From: Tritrichomonas musculus
Lineage: Eukaryota > Parabasalia > Tritrichomonadida > Tritrichomonadidae
Assembly (NCBI GenBank): GCA_039105265.1
Contig: JAPFFF010000001.1
Span: 5,456,001-5,520,000 of the forward strand
Reading direction: 5' to 3'
DNA length: 64,000 nucleotides
The notes below the pieces were generated by a model that ran no database searches, was not told where the DNA came from, and saw only the letters and a list, made by a program, of their open reading frames with translations. The position numbers and the translations under genes were made by a program. Positions 9,651 through 19,993 of this stretch are shown piece by piece (positions within the stretch are counted from its first letter, which is position 1; each line of letters begins with the position of its first letter).

Positions 9651-12600
9651 ATGACCGCAATACTGACTAAACAGAACGCTTTAGACGGTGCATTTATAGG
9701 TGGCTCAAAGAATCCTTCTTCAATAAATTGTGATGAAATAAGCGCCAAAACAGCTGATATCGAACAAGATTTGACCGTTGGAGGAGATATAAATTTGGGA
9801 GGAATCTCTCTGAAATCTCAGCTCATTAACCATGAAGAACGAATAACTTCTTTGGAAATGTCCCCTGGTTCAGTTAATGAATTATCATATGAAGATGGTC
9901 TTGATGCCTATTCCCTTGATTTAAACTCCTTGTCGAAAGCAGAAAATGACGAATACAATATTTTGGAAATTAAAATTGATATACCATCTGACTATTCAGG
10001 AAATGTTTTTACAATAAACTGTTCAACGTTAGGCTGCACAACAGACCCCAGCAAGACTGGCGGGGAAGCAAAAATAGACGCAAAAAACGGCAAATTTACG
10101 AATCCCAAAATCGACTCAAATAACGCAATTTCCTATATTGAAAACGAATTATCCGCCCGAATTTATATGAGTAAGGAATCTCTTGACAATCCTTTTGACC
10201 TCTTTACTTCTGGTTTCATGAAAATAAACTTCACAGGAAAGGTGAAGCAATATATTTCAAACAAGGAATCTAACCTCATAAATATCAAATGTAATAATGT
10301 CGATGCAGAAAATTGTCTCAAACTTTATACTTCTCCTTTACCGAATTTCTATGAGATGAAGTCTTATGGGACTACAGAAAATGAACAATATTATTATGCT
10401 GATTGGGGCTATATTCCCGGAACCGAAGAATTTGACAAGCTCTTAGATGGACAAACTTTTGAGTTCCATGATGAGGTATTTGGTACAGATTTCAAACTCA
10501 CAAAGCAAAATAATGAATGGGTCGGCAATAATTTGTCATACAATATTCCTGGCTCCAAATCAATCAAAGGAGAAGCTGAGTTCTTCAAACATACATATCA
10601 AGGAATTTTCATTGAGCAAAACAACACAAATCGATACGTCCTAAGGAATTGGATACACAATTATTCCGACAAAAATCCTTTTGAAGTCATTGTTGAGAAA
10701 GGACTTTGTACATTTAACGATTGCGAAGTGGCAAAATACGAAGATAAAGACGGATATTGGAGTGTTCTACTGAAATGTACCAAGAAAGAGTCATGCAATT
10801 TTTCGGCAAGTCTAAATATAAACGGAATAGAATATACCTCTGAATTTGGGTATTCTCATAGTAGTTATGAGTCAGAATCGTGCTATAAAGTTGTTTCAGA
10901 AAATTGTTATAAATATATTCCTTTCCACTACAATAGCCGAATAGATATTGGGAATCCTCCTTATGGACTGATACTTTATATGCCCTCTGACAAAGAAGTA
11001 ATTTTTCCGATACCAGATGTTTCGTATAAAGAAGGAGGAAATACTTTTGAGTTTCTGGCAGGATGTGGGTATTATTCTGTCGTACCAAGACCTGAAGCAT
11101 GCAGTACTTTATACACAAACTGTAATATACAGACTTCTGGCGTTGTTATTGGAGAAAATATTGAGTCTCATCTTTTTGTTCTAAATTCTTTGGGAAATAC
11201 AGTAGATATAGCAAATAATAGAATATCTGAGCTGCAAAATCTTTATTCAAACCTCCAAAAACAACTAAACGATATGAAAAACAAGACAAATTGGTTTAAT
11301 TATATCAAAGATGTTGTGTGTATAGCTGGTGCCACAGTAAATTTTGTCGGCGGTCCAAAGGCGCTTTTATCGTTGGCGGCAGAGGGAATATCAAAGGTAA
11401 AAAGATTTTGTTTTGCTGGTGAAGAGGTTTCGGAAGGAGCGGAGGCAATAGTTCGGGACGTTGATGTTCTTGCGGCTCCAAGAGAGATTCGAACAGCGCT
11501 GGAATTTATTGAAGAAATAGAGGCGTTTGACAAGAAATGTTTCCGATATCTTTGTTATGGAGTTGATGACAATGAGGAGATTAAAATAGACGGAGAGTAT
11601 GAAGATTTTCGAATAAATGTTCCGTATTTAGATGTATATGCAGAAAATTGTCCTTCAGCTGCTTGGATTATGTCGATGACAAGAGAACAGAAACCGATTT
11701 TGTTGGGCGAAGAACTGACTAATAAACAGCTGATTACAGCAAAGGCAGTCAAAAAATTGATAGATAATCATATGAAACAGCTCAAAACAGTCGATTTATC
11801 GGGATATATTTCAAAGGAAGAAGCGGATGGAAAATATGCGTTAAAAACAAATATATTATCCACTGAGAAAATAACTCAAGAATTATCAATCGCTACAAAA
11901 TTCGTAAATGGAACAACAAATGATGAGGATAAAAGAACTTATATCACAAATTTGGATAGAGATTTATGCAACATATTAAAGAAATCATCACTTTTTGTGA
12001 AAGGCTCTTGTAATAATGAAGATATTTCAGGAGAATATTTGTATGATAGTGAAGACGCGGAATATTATCATTACAAGAAAGGTGAAAATACTTTTTCTAT
12101 ATACTTTTTCTATTACGGTGGAACATTCAGATATAACGGAAATTATGTTGTGGACCTAGAGTCTGTAAGTTATTCATACGAACCTGAAGTTTATGACGAA
12201 TATTGTATTCCAAATATAAATTTCGTAAAAAATAATTTTGCTCAGAAAACAGAATTGACCCGTGCTATTGACCAAGTGAAGAGTGAGATTCCAGAACCTG
12301 TCGATTTGTCGGGTTATATTTCAAAGGAAGAAGCGGATGGAAAATATGCGACAAAAGATGAATACTATTCAATGACCCAAGCTGATGAAAAATTTGTTGA
12401 CGAAGATGAATTGGCTTATGAATTCAATAAATATGAGACAAAGGAAGTAGCTGAAGGAAAATATGCGACAAAAGAAGAGATTCCTGAAAAAGTTGATTTG
12501 ACAAATTATGTCTCAAAAGAAGGCGATTCAACAATAAATGGGAAAATAACAATATTAGATACGAATACTACGGAATCAGATTTTAAAACATTGTTAATAG

Positions 12601-13463
12601 CAGGCATAGGTACAAATGAAAATGAAGCTGCTACTTTCGGTTTTTATATTGGTTCAGGTGTTTTAGGTGTTGCAGGTTGTGAAAATATTATTGGTTGGGA
12701 TATAGAACATACCATTTTTCATAATAATGTTTTTATAACATATGGTGATTTAGAAATAGATGGTGTAGATGCAGATTGTTTAAAGATATATCAAGGAAAT
12801 CCTGGTTTATATGAATCGAATATAGTTCTTGGTTTGGATTCAACAAAATGTTCTAAAATAGTATATTATAATCAATACAATACTGCCCGCTGGAGAGTAA
12901 TTTTGAATAATTCAATAGCATTTTCCTATGAAGTTTCTGCATCAGGAAGAGTATTCAATATTAATGGAAATTTAGACGTCGACGGTAAAATAACATCAAA
13001 AGGCTCAAATACAATTACTCATTATGCCCCGATAGAAGCGGGCGAAGAAATATCGGACTATAAGATTGGAAAACCAGTATTTTTATCAGGCCATGTGTAT
13101 AAAAGAGACCCCCACAGCCTTGCTGAGTCCAGTGAAACTGGCCAAAAAAATATGTTCGTCAGTTCGACTGCAGAAGACACCACAGACTGCATTTGCTCAG
13201 TAATCATAGACGGTTCATGGAAGGAATTTGTTGGTGTCATCGTAGAGGTAGATTCAGAAAACGGATGCGTCAAATTCGCAACACACGGAGACGTTCTTTT
13301 TGCTTGCGATGACGCCAATTTGTATCAAATAGGAGATGTAATTCTATATGACGGAAGGATTTTGGACGAGGATTTAGGAATGACTTTGAAGATTCAACAA
13401 AGTATTGTGGGAACAGTCAGTGCAAAAATAAACGAACATACATTGGCTATTTTCATGCGCTAA
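9651..13463 (+). CDS. Polinton long fibre-like protein
   Basis: About 1270 residues. I prefer the ATG at 9651 (MTAILTKQNALDG), which follows an AT-rich leader like the other genes; an in-frame ATG at 9624 overlaps the divergent gene. Phage-fibre-type repeats occur in the second half: DLSGYISKEEADGKYALK near 11.8 kb, the same block near 12.3 kb and a related ETKEVAEGKYATKEE block. Such repeats form elongated trimeric stalks. The C-terminal 150 residues form a separate globular part (from GKPVFLSGHVYKRD to HTLAIFMR). A receptor-binding fibre or spike is the likely role, by analogy. Confidence 0.7.
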   Translation: MTAILTKQNALDGAFIGGSKNPSSINCDEISAKTADIEQDLTVGGDINLGGISLKSQLINHEERITSLEMSPGSVNELSYEDGLDAYSLDLNSLSKAENDEYNILEIKIDIPSDYSGNVFTINCSTLGCTTDPSKTGGEAKIDAKNGKFTNPKIDSNNAISYIENELSARIYMSKESLDNPFDLFTSGFMKINFTGKVKQYISNKESNLINIKCNNVDAENCLKLYTSPLPNFYEMKSYGTTENEQYYYADWGYIPGTEEFDKLLDGQTFEFHDEVFGTDFKLTKQNNEWVGNNLSYNIPGSKSIKGEAEFFKHTYQGIFIEQNNTNRYVLRNWIHNYSDKNPFEVIVEKGLCTFNDCEVAKYEDKDGYWSVLLKCTKKESCNFSASLNINGIEYTSEFGYSHSSYESESCYKVVSENCYKYIPFHYNSRIDIGNPPYGLILYMPSDKEVIFPIPDVSYKEGGNTFEFLAGCGYYSVVPRPEACSTLYTNCNIQTSGVVIGENIESHLFVLNSLGNTVDIANNRISELQNLYSNLQKQLNDMKNKTNWFNYIKDVVCIAGATVNFVGGPKALLSLAAEGISKVKRFCFAGEEVSEGAEAIVRDVDVLAAPREIRTALEFIEEIEAFDKKCFRYLCYGVDDNEEIKIDGEYEDFRINVPYLDVYAENCPSAAWIMSMTREQKPILLGEELTNKQLITAKAVKKLIDNHMKQLKTVDLSGYISKEEADGKYALKTNILSTEKITQELSIATKFVNGTTNDEDKRTYITNLDRDLCNILKKSSLFVKGSCNNEDISGEYLYDSEDAEYYHYKKGENTFSIYFFYYGGTFRYNGNYVVDLESVSYSYEPEVYDEYCIPNINFVKNNFAQKTELTRAIDQVKSEIPEPVDLSGYISKEEADGKYATKDEYYSMTQADEKFVDEDELAYEFNKYETKEVAEGKYATKEEIPEKVDLTNYVSKEGDSTINGKITILDTNTTESDFKTLLIAGIGTNENEAATFGFYIGSGVLGVAGCENIIGWDIEHTIFHNNVFITYGDLEIDGVDADCLKIYQGNPGLYESNIVLGLDSTKCSKIVYYNQYNTARWRVILNNSIAFSYEVSASGRVFNINGNLDVDGKITSKGSNTITHYAPIEAGEEISDYKIGKPVFLSGHVYKRDPHSLAESSETGQKNMFVSSTAEDTTDCICSVIIDGSWKEFVGVIVEVDSENGCVKFATHGDVLFACDDANLYQIGDVILYDGRILDEDLGMTLKIQQSIVGTVSAKINEHTLAIFMR

Positions 13464-13997
13464 TTAAATACATATTTTGAGACTTATGCCATATTTTATG
13501 AACTGTGAGTAGATGTCGTTGTAGGCATATTTCATGTCTTCTGTCTTGTTGTTTTTCGTTATGAGAATCTTCGAAATATATATCAATTTATTGGAGGAAC
13601 AAGAATTATGGTGAGGTACGCAGCCACAACAGGAATTACAGGCGATATCTTCGTCTAATACTAATTCAACTTTATCTGCGTCGGTCAAGAGTTTAATCAT
13701 ATTCATGAGAGATGTGGTATTACAAACGAGATAAGCATTCACTTTTAGTGGATTGTCCTCATAGACAGAAACGAGCATTTCAAGGAATTTATTTTTTTGC
13801 TCGAGGGAGTCAAGCTGATTGTAGTTCTTTAAATCAGACAGCGAATTGGAACGAGAGACTGTTTTTGAGGTGTTAAGTTGAGGGACATTGGGATAAGTTA
13901 TTTGGATATTGGTATTCTGTTCTTGCGAAATTGATGTATTGTTCTTGCTTTTTGCTTCTGATGACAGTATACGAGCTTGTCGGAGAGTTCCAGACAT
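13464..13997 (-). CDS. Polinton small protein with Cys-rich patch
   Basis: A 177-residue protein, convergent with the fibre-like gene and abutting it. The first 60 residues are Ser/Thr/Asn/Gln-rich and probably disordered. Near residue 120 a patch CNSCCGCVPHHNSC could bind a metal. Not recognised; its role in the element is unknown. Confidence 0.6.
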   Translation of the reverse strand: MSGTLRQARILSSEAKSKNNTSISQEQNTNIQITYPNVPQLNTSKTVSRSNSLSDLKNYNQLDSLEQKNKFLEMLVSVYEDNPLKVNAYLVCNTTSLMNMIKLLTDADKVELVLDEDIACNSCCGCVPHHNSCSSNKLIYISKILITKNNKTEDMKYAYNDIYSQFIKYGISLKICI

Positions 13998-14018
13998 TAT
14001 TTGAATAACAAAAAATTT

Positions 14019-14258
14019 TCAGGAGTAAAGATTGCCAACAGCTCTATTTAACAGATTTCTTACCTTCATATCTCTGTCATATTTTCGTTGAATCTTCTCT
14101 CTTTTTGCTATTTTTTTGGGGTCCGTGGGAGGTGTTTGGCTCAATATCCTTCGATAATATTGGAGACGAGATTTCAGTTGTTTCAGAGTAGGAGTGGCGA
14201 AAGTTTTTCTACCGTGCCAGTTTTTGAGAGGGAGGAGAGCGGGCTGTTCTTGAGACAT
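14019..14258 (-). CDS. Polinton small basic protein
   Basis: A 79-residue strongly basic protein (TLKQLKSRLQYYRRIL; KKIAKREKIQRKYDRDMKVR), divergent from the integrase gene with 17 bp between starts. Charge and size would suit a DNA-condensing core protein, but that is inference only. Confidence 0.55.
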   Translation of the reverse strand: MSQEQPALLPLKNWHGRKTFATPTLKQLKSRLQYYRRILSQTPPTDPKKIAKREKIQRKYDRDMKVRNLLNRAVGNLYS

Positions 14259-14275
14259 TTTCTACCAAATAAAAA

Positions 14276-16108
14276 ATGGATATAACTAAATTGCTTTACA
14301 ATAACTCGGATGAAATAATTGATAGAATCATAAATGAAGCAACAATAAATATGGACGACATATTGAGAGACATCTTCTCGGGAGGAATATTTGATAGAGT
14401 CAGAACATTGGCAAAATGCTTAAATGACACAAAAGAATTTACACAATATGTTGTGAATCGTGTAATGGACTGGTTGGCAAATAGAAAACGAGAGAAATTA
14501 ACAGAAAATTGGGAGTATTTTTATGAAGACGGTTATGGATTTAACAATGGATTTCGGTATCAATATGGCATGATATTTAATAATACTGACCTACAACATA
14601 TCCAAAATTTCGTAAGAATAAACTGGAATGATATACGGGACAGATTACTTGAGACAATAAATAGACAAAAAGAAGGTTTGAAACGCATAGAAGACCAGAA
14701 ATATAAAAAGGCACTTCATAAAGCCAAAGAAGAGTTGTTCAAACAAAAAATGAGCAATAAAGTCAAGCCGGCTCTTCAGGTCGTACAAGATTTTATTCGG
14801 CAAATTGGGAGTCAAATAAGTGCAATACGCTTTATTGATTCGATGAATGTACTTCTGCCTATTCGGATTAAATATGATGATATACAACAAATATATGACG
14901 AATTTATCGAGGAATGGGAAAAGAGACAAAGACCTAAAAGACCTATTTTTAGAGATACATTCACAGATAAATTGAACGAATTTGTTGTTTATAATCATGA
15001 GAGGCTGTTAGATAAAGAGGAATTCAATAGAGTCAGTAGTAATTGGGGAGAGAGTAGATTATCCGAAGACGAGAGATACAATAGATACGTCAATAAATTT
15101 TATTTCCAACCAACGACATATTCAACTTATGAAATTCCTCAGGAGCAAAATATTATTGGGTTCAAAACAGAGAGTAAAATAAGAGCTTTGAAGAGTTTGT
15201 TTCCCGAGAAGCAGGTCAAAATAGCCGAGAACACATCATACTTTCCGCTGAAAAAGAACGCGAAGATGTATCAGCTCCATAAAGTTTCATCAAGAAATTC
15301 CTATATTATCGATTTGATGTTTGTTGATAAATTATGTTATTTGGTCATGATAAATGTCAATACAAGATATTTGTATGTTGTGTTGGTCAACCAGATATTG
15401 TTTGGAGAAGAGAAAGTCGAAGAAAAGCATCAGAGATTCGCGAAATATGATAAATCAGCAGAGACATACCTAAAAACCCTCGATAAATTGCTGCAATCTG
15501 GCGTTGTAATAAAGAGCTTGACGTTTGATGGAGAGGGCTCTTTTAACTCAAGAAAGGCACAAGAATACTATAGGACACATGGAATTGAGTGGCAAACTGC
15601 ACCAAGAATGAGAATGGGAAACTATCCAGACTTCATGAAAAAGGAGCAAAAACAGGTAAAAACTGACCCGATGCACAGTTCTTTGGGACTGATAGATAGA
15701 GTCATCAGGACACTGAGAGATATGGCATACAATATGGGAATCGGGATAATTACTCCATCGATAATGGAAGAATTGGTGAGGCAATATAATAACGCACCTC
15801 ATAAAACACTCTCAAAATATGCCGGAAGAACTGCCTCTCCAAAGATGGTTCATGAAGATAAAGAACTGGAATCGTTGATTGTGATGAATATCTGTAAGGA
15901 GAATTATGACATAATGACGAGTAAAGGATTCTATTTACCAAAAGGGATGTCGGTAAAATTGTATAACGAAAAGGATGGAATGATGAAGAGAAGGTCCAAT
16001 GTACAGCCAGGAAAGTATAGAGTTGTTGGGTTCAAGAATGGTTTGTATGAAGTTAAGGGACAAAAAAATGACAGACAATTAGTACCGCGCTTTAAATTGG
16101 ATTATTGA
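14276..16108 (+). CDS. Polinton integrase (retroviral-type, DDE class)
   Basis: A 610-residue protein. The N-terminal 330 residues are helical and charged. The RNase H-fold catalytic core starts near residue 340 with the strand YIIDLMFVDKLCYLVMINVN, continues with LTFDGEGSF and ends with the helix SSLGLIDRVIRTLRDMAY, the pattern typical of Maverick integrases. The C-terminal 60 residues (MMKRRSNVQPGKYRVVGF, ending RQLVPRFKLDY) form an SH3/chromo-like tail as in retroviral integrases. It would insert the element into host DNA, creating the short target duplication. Confidence 0.85.
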   Translation: MDITKLLYNNSDEIIDRIINEATINMDDILRDIFSGGIFDRVRTLAKCLNDTKEFTQYVVNRVMDWLANRKREKLTENWEYFYEDGYGFNNGFRYQYGMIFNNTDLQHIQNFVRINWNDIRDRLLETINRQKEGLKRIEDQKYKKALHKAKEELFKQKMSNKVKPALQVVQDFIRQIGSQISAIRFIDSMNVLLPIRIKYDDIQQIYDEFIEEWEKRQRPKRPIFRDTFTDKLNEFVVYNHERLLDKEEFNRVSSNWGESRLSEDERYNRYVNKFYFQPTTYSTYEIPQEQNIIGFKTESKIRALKSLFPEKQVKIAENTSYFPLKKNAKMYQLHKVSSRNSYIIDLMFVDKLCYLVMINVNTRYLYVVLVNQILFGEEKVEEKHQRFAKYDKSAETYLKTLDKLLQSGVVIKSLTFDGEGSFNSRKAQEYYRTHGIEWQTAPRMRMGNYPDFMKKEQKQVKTDPMHSSLGLIDRVIRTLRDMAYNMGIGIITPSIMEELVRQYNNAPHKTLSKYAGRTASPKMVHEDKELESLIVMNICKENYDIMTSKGFYLPKGMSVKLYNEKDGMMKRRSNVQPGKYRVVGFKNGLYEVKGQKNDRQLVPRFKLDY

Positions 16109-16123
16109 GTCATTTATGGCTCT

Positions 16124-19100
16124 TTAGGACTGAAAAGGACTATTAAAATATTGGGTAATATCTCCTTCTTCATAGTCTGTTTTGATACATCTCTCGAATT
16201 TTTTTCTTGTCGATACAGTCATATTTTTATTCATTTCGAAGCAAGGTTGTCCTTTTGTTAAGTCGAACGTGATGGAATTTCCGTTATATAGTGTTTCATA
16301 AAGCTTCATAACATCTCCTTGAAACTCCTCGTTAAATTTATATTTGATGGAATTTTGTGTGAGTCCCTTGCCTCGTATCATATAATCAATATCTCCAGTA
16401 GAATCTTGCAGTTTATCTACATACATTTTCTTCATCAAGAAGAATGATTCGATAGATTTAGGCATCTCATTGTGGCCGTTTATTTCTGGGAAATCTGAAT
16501 GGAATTGTCCTAAATTTTTCCCGATAAGTTCGCGGTTATATTTCTCGCGGAAGGCCTTTTCGAGTTTCGGTAAATCCGCAGATTCTATATGCATACTATC
16601 AGTATCTTGGTAATAAATATGGCATCCTATGTCGAAAGCAAGACACATCACCTCATTCATTATTCTTTTGGACATGGACAGAACTTGAATGCCTAATAGG
16701 GAGAAATTGAAGTGATTATCTATTTGTTTGAGGGTCTTTATGGCATGGATGTCAGAGTTGTTTAACTGAATATCTTCGACAATTTTGTTATAGTTTTTTG
16801 CCCAATATTTATCGAGTTCATCTCCTTCGTGAAGATATTTGTAGTCTTTATCTACTGGCCTCTCTATTGTTTTGCCGTAGCAGGAATTCATGATGAGTTT
16901 GTAGAGATTTTGCAAAGGATTCTTCTGCTTCTTATATTCGAGTCGTTTATTGAATATCTTTTTGATACATTCTTGAATACGATAATCTTTCTTTCCATCC
17001 CAGTAATATCCTCTCAGAATATTGAATTCTATTTGCTGAAACTCAATAAAGTCCTCCAAAGTAATATTATCAACAACTATTTTAATGGTTTGATTTTCGG
17101 ACAAATAGTCGTTATTTCTGTTTAGGCCATTTATTTTTTGAACAATTAACGGAAATGCATAATGCTTTTTTATTTTTGTTATTTCGATTTCGACAATGTA
17201 TGCGGATTGTTGGGAGAGGAAAGAATAGTTGAGTTGGTCTTGTTGTATTACCTTTGGACGTCCTTCAACTGTGTATAATCTACTCATTGCGGAAGGATAT
17301 AATGATACTGCATCAAAATCGCAGAGATTCTTCTTGACATGCCATTTCTTGTTATATGCCGTCATACATCTACCTCCATATATCGCCTTTGAGCAAAAAT
17401 ATCTCACATGACCGCCTAATTTGTACAGATTTTGGTTGGGATAATAGACTCTTTGATTGAAGACTTCGTTTGCGAGAGACGATATGCTGATAAAATTAAA
17501 TGGGTCGACTTTGAAGTCTTTGATGAATCCTTCACGCAGTTTATTGAATCCGATTCTGAGGATATTAACATCTTGCTGGCAGTAAAATTCTGCATATTTC
17601 CACATGTCAAAATGATTTTCGTCTATTCGGCAGCCAGATATTTTATCGATATTGGAGTTGAATAAATTGTAGTCTTCATCGGTCCAAATTTTGTCTTCAT
17701 TTTCTCCTGCTTCGCCAATTGTGCCAATATTGGTTTGGAGGCGATCAAGAGTATAATATTTATATGGAAATATCTCTTTTTGTATGTCAGGAATGTCAAA
17801 CATTGAGGGTAATTGAGATAATTTGCAGGAAAGAATTGGTAAAGAGTCTTTGAGATGAATTGTTTTGTTGAGATATTTTATATCCGCCTTCATTGTTTTT
17901 GTGCCTTTGATGATGGATTTGGCGAGTCCGAAAGAGGCCATCATTCTGATATCATACGCTAAATTGTGGAAATAAACGACCGCTTCATCGGGTAAATAAT
18001 CTAGTAATTGTTTGTTGCAATCTTCTCCTCGGAAAGTTTTATTGATTCGGCCTGTTCTATTCTGTAAGACGCAGAGGAAAGGTTTGTGAATTTCTGTTGA
18101 TGTATCTGCTTCAAAATCGGCATACCAATATGTTTTGTTGTCATTTTCTGAGAGTTTCTTTTTCTCAAATTTTATTAGTTTCGTGCATTGTTCTTCGTTA
18201 TATTCGAGGTCAATAAGGTCAATATCGTCAATTACTTCTTTGTGGAAAATTGTATTGAGGACCTTATATTGACCGAATGTGATTGGGACGAAGAAGTTGT
18301 TTTTCATTAAAGTTCGAACGAGGTCTGATGATGTCATGAAGCATCTCGCGGGGCGCCAGTGGTCAACGTTGTACTCTTTATTGAATTTATCTTCTGTGCA
18401 TTGATTGAGGTGGTTAATATAGTATGTGCTGAAAGGTGTTTTCTCCTCAAGGAAATAGTGCTTATTGAAGACGTTCATTGTATGAGTTCTATTTGGTTCA
18501 GCATTTTCTATACCTAAATAATGTTTATTTGTATCATTCTTTTTGGACCTGACAGAACGTTTCTTATTTTTTCCATTGGCCTCTTCGTTGATAAACGATA
18601 ATTTGATGTGAATATTGAACTCAGTACATAGTTCGTTTAGAGCTTTTTGGGAGAGATATCTTGAATTAATTCTAAGGCGCATTTTGTTTAGTATATCATC
18701 GTCATAACATCCTGTTTGTTGAAGCGCATAGATGAAACAGCAATCGTCCAATTCCTTTCTCTGTTTGCCTTTTTTGTCCACGAGAGATGTGAAAATCTGT
18801 AGTTTTTCGAGATATTTTGAGACATTTGATGGGCAGTTTTCACGTACCAAATATTGAAAGAAACTTCCGCCTACGTCATTTTTTGCCTTAATATTCTGAA
18901 ATTCACTAAAGCGAACTGCTTCAAAGAGGCTCCATTCAGGTATTTTTTCGGCTCCATTCTCATAAAAATATTCTGGGACAACGTTCTCTATATCGAAGAT
19001 AAAGTGTTTTTCTGTTAGATTATCCATTAATTTGTTGTATATTTCAGGAGTTAATTGATAGGAATGCCATTGATTTTTGATTTTGAAGGCGAGTTTGTAT

Positions 19101-19558
19101 TTGGTGATAATGGGCAAAGAATCTATATATTCTTCAAAGAATTCCTTCAATTTGGGAAGCAATAAGAGTCTGCCGTCCTTATCTAGTCTCTCAAAGTCGA
19201 TTTGCCATTTTTTAGGAGAGTATTCTAATTTTTCCATTATTTCGTCGACAATTTGTTGCTGGGAATTGTTGTCCGTTTTGATTGGTTGTTCAGCTTGTTT
19301 GGGTTGTTCTTTGGGAGGTTCTTCTTGTTTTTCAGGTTGTTGGGCGGGGGTATTGTTCTTGCCTTTAAAATACCAGTACATAGCATCATAGTTGTCTAAA
19401 TCTCCATCATACCCTTCATACTTAGCACATTCTCGTATGTCATAATAGAATTCTTCTTGTGAGTTCCAATAGTATGAAAAGTCGTGTTGTAGTTTCTCGT
19501 TTATTATCAATTCAAACAGTTCTTGCAATTTTTCGGGAGTAGCTTCGGAGAGTCTCAT
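16124..19558 (-). CDS. Polinton protein-primed family B DNA polymerase
   Basis: 1144 residues, convergent with the integrase. The exonuclease motifs are visible as WYADFEAD, VYFHNLAYDIR and YCQQDVN. The polymerase motifs follow: DAVSLYPSAM (motif A), LIMNSCYGKT (motif B) and YYQDTDSMH (motif C). A long N-terminal region of about 450 residues, with a Gln/Glu/Pro-rich linker near residue 75-100, precedes the exonuclease domain; protein priming usually involves such regions. It replicates the linear element from its inverted terminal repeats. Confidence 0.95.
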   Translation of the reverse strand: MRLSEATPEKLQELFELIINEKLQHDFSYYWNSQEEFYYDIRECAKYEGYDGDLDNYDAMYWYFKGKNNTPAQQPEKQEEPPKEQPKQAEQPIKTDNNSQQQIVDEIMEKLEYSPKKWQIDFERLDKDGRLLLLPKLKEFFEEYIDSLPIITKYKLAFKIKNQWHSYQLTPEIYNKLMDNLTEKHFIFDIENVVPEYFYENGAEKIPEWSLFEAVRFSEFQNIKAKNDVGGSFFQYLVRENCPSNVSKYLEKLQIFTSLVDKKGKQRKELDDCCFIYALQQTGCYDDDILNKMRLRINSRYLSQKALNELCTEFNIHIKLSFINEEANGKNKKRSVRSKKNDTNKHYLGIENAEPNRTHTMNVFNKHYFLEEKTPFSTYYINHLNQCTEDKFNKEYNVDHWRPARCFMTSSDLVRTLMKNNFFVPITFGQYKVLNTIFHKEVIDDIDLIDLEYNEEQCTKLIKFEKKKLSENDNKTYWYADFEADTSTEIHKPFLCVLQNRTGRINKTFRGEDCNKQLLDYLPDEAVVYFHNLAYDIRMMASFGLAKSIIKGTKTMKADIKYLNKTIHLKDSLPILSCKLSQLPSMFDIPDIQKEIFPYKYYTLDRLQTNIGTIGEAGENEDKIWTDEDYNLFNSNIDKISGCRIDENHFDMWKYAEFYCQQDVNILRIGFNKLREGFIKDFKVDPFNFISISSLANEVFNQRVYYPNQNLYKLGGHVRYFCSKAIYGGRCMTAYNKKWHVKKNLCDFDAVSLYPSAMSRLYTVEGRPKVIQQDQLNYSFLSQQSAYIVEIEITKIKKHYAFPLIVQKINGLNRNNDYLSENQTIKIVVDNITLEDFIEFQQIEFNILRGYYWDGKKDYRIQECIKKIFNKRLEYKKQKNPLQNLYKLIMNSCYGKTIERPVDKDYKYLHEGDELDKYWAKNYNKIVEDIQLNNSDIHAIKTLKQIDNHFNFSLLGIQVLSMSKRIMNEVMCLAFDIGCHIYYQDTDSMHIESADLPKLEKAFREKYNRELIGKNLGQFHSDFPEINGHNEMPKSIESFFLMKKMYVDKLQDSTGDIDYMIRGKGLTQNSIKYKFNEEFQGDVMKLYETLYNGNSITFDLTKGQPCFEMNKNMTVSTRKKFERCIKTDYEEGDITQYFNSPFQS

Positions 19559-19626
19559 TTTTGCAATGAAAATAAAAATTAAAAAATATAAAAATTTATA
19601 CCACTTATCATAAATGTGAAAATTTC

Positions 19627-19988
19627 AAAAAATTATTTGTTTCAGAAAAAGTTTCAAAAAAGTTGATTTAAATAATTTTAAAAATCATAAATTGTATACA
19701 AAAATTTTATTTATACCTTTTTTCATATCACATGTCATACAAAAATTTTATCAAAATTATGTTCATTTCACCACTTTCCATCCATTGAAAGACCTTAATT
19801 TAGGCAATTTATTGACACAAAAAGGTGAATGCAAAATGCCCTATAGTGATAGGGGGTTTTCTGACAACACTCTGGAGGTCAAAAAAGTGCCAAAATTGGG
19901 GTAGTTGGAGACAAAAAAGTGCCAAAATTAGGGGTGTTTGAGGGGATTGAAGACCGGAGGTCTGAAATCACCGCAAACGTATACTACT
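19627..19988 (-). repeat. Polinton right terminal inverted repeat
   Basis: Inverted copy of 2897-3258, the same length (362 bp) with about four differences. It ends GTATACTACT, followed directly by AAATA, the second copy of the target duplication. Confidence 0.95.
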
Positions 19989-19993
19989 AAATA
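19989..19993. repeat. Target-site duplication AAATA, right copy
   Basis: Matches the five bases at 2892-2896 on the other side of the Polinton. Confidence 0.6.

Larger units (their letters stand above)
2897..19988. mobile_element. Polinton/Maverick virus-like element, looks whole (17.1 kb)
   Basis: The element is bounded by 362-bp terminal inverted repeats beginning AGTAGTATACG, with a 5-bp flanking duplication (AAATA). It carries the family's hallmark genes: protein-primed DNA polymerase B (about 16.1-19.6 kb), retroviral-type integrase (about 14.3-16.1 kb), packaging ATPase (about 5.8-6.6 kb) and a probable double jelly-roll capsid protein (about 7.3-9.2 kb). Around them are a long fibre-like protein and several small proteins of virion type. 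The genes lie on both strands with very short gaps. Base composition is visibly less AT-rich than the flanking DNA. The two ends differ at about 4 of 362 positions by eye and no obvious breaks were seen in the main genes, so the copy appears young. I did not recognise a gene for the adenovirus-type protease that many family members carry. Confidence 0.95.
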
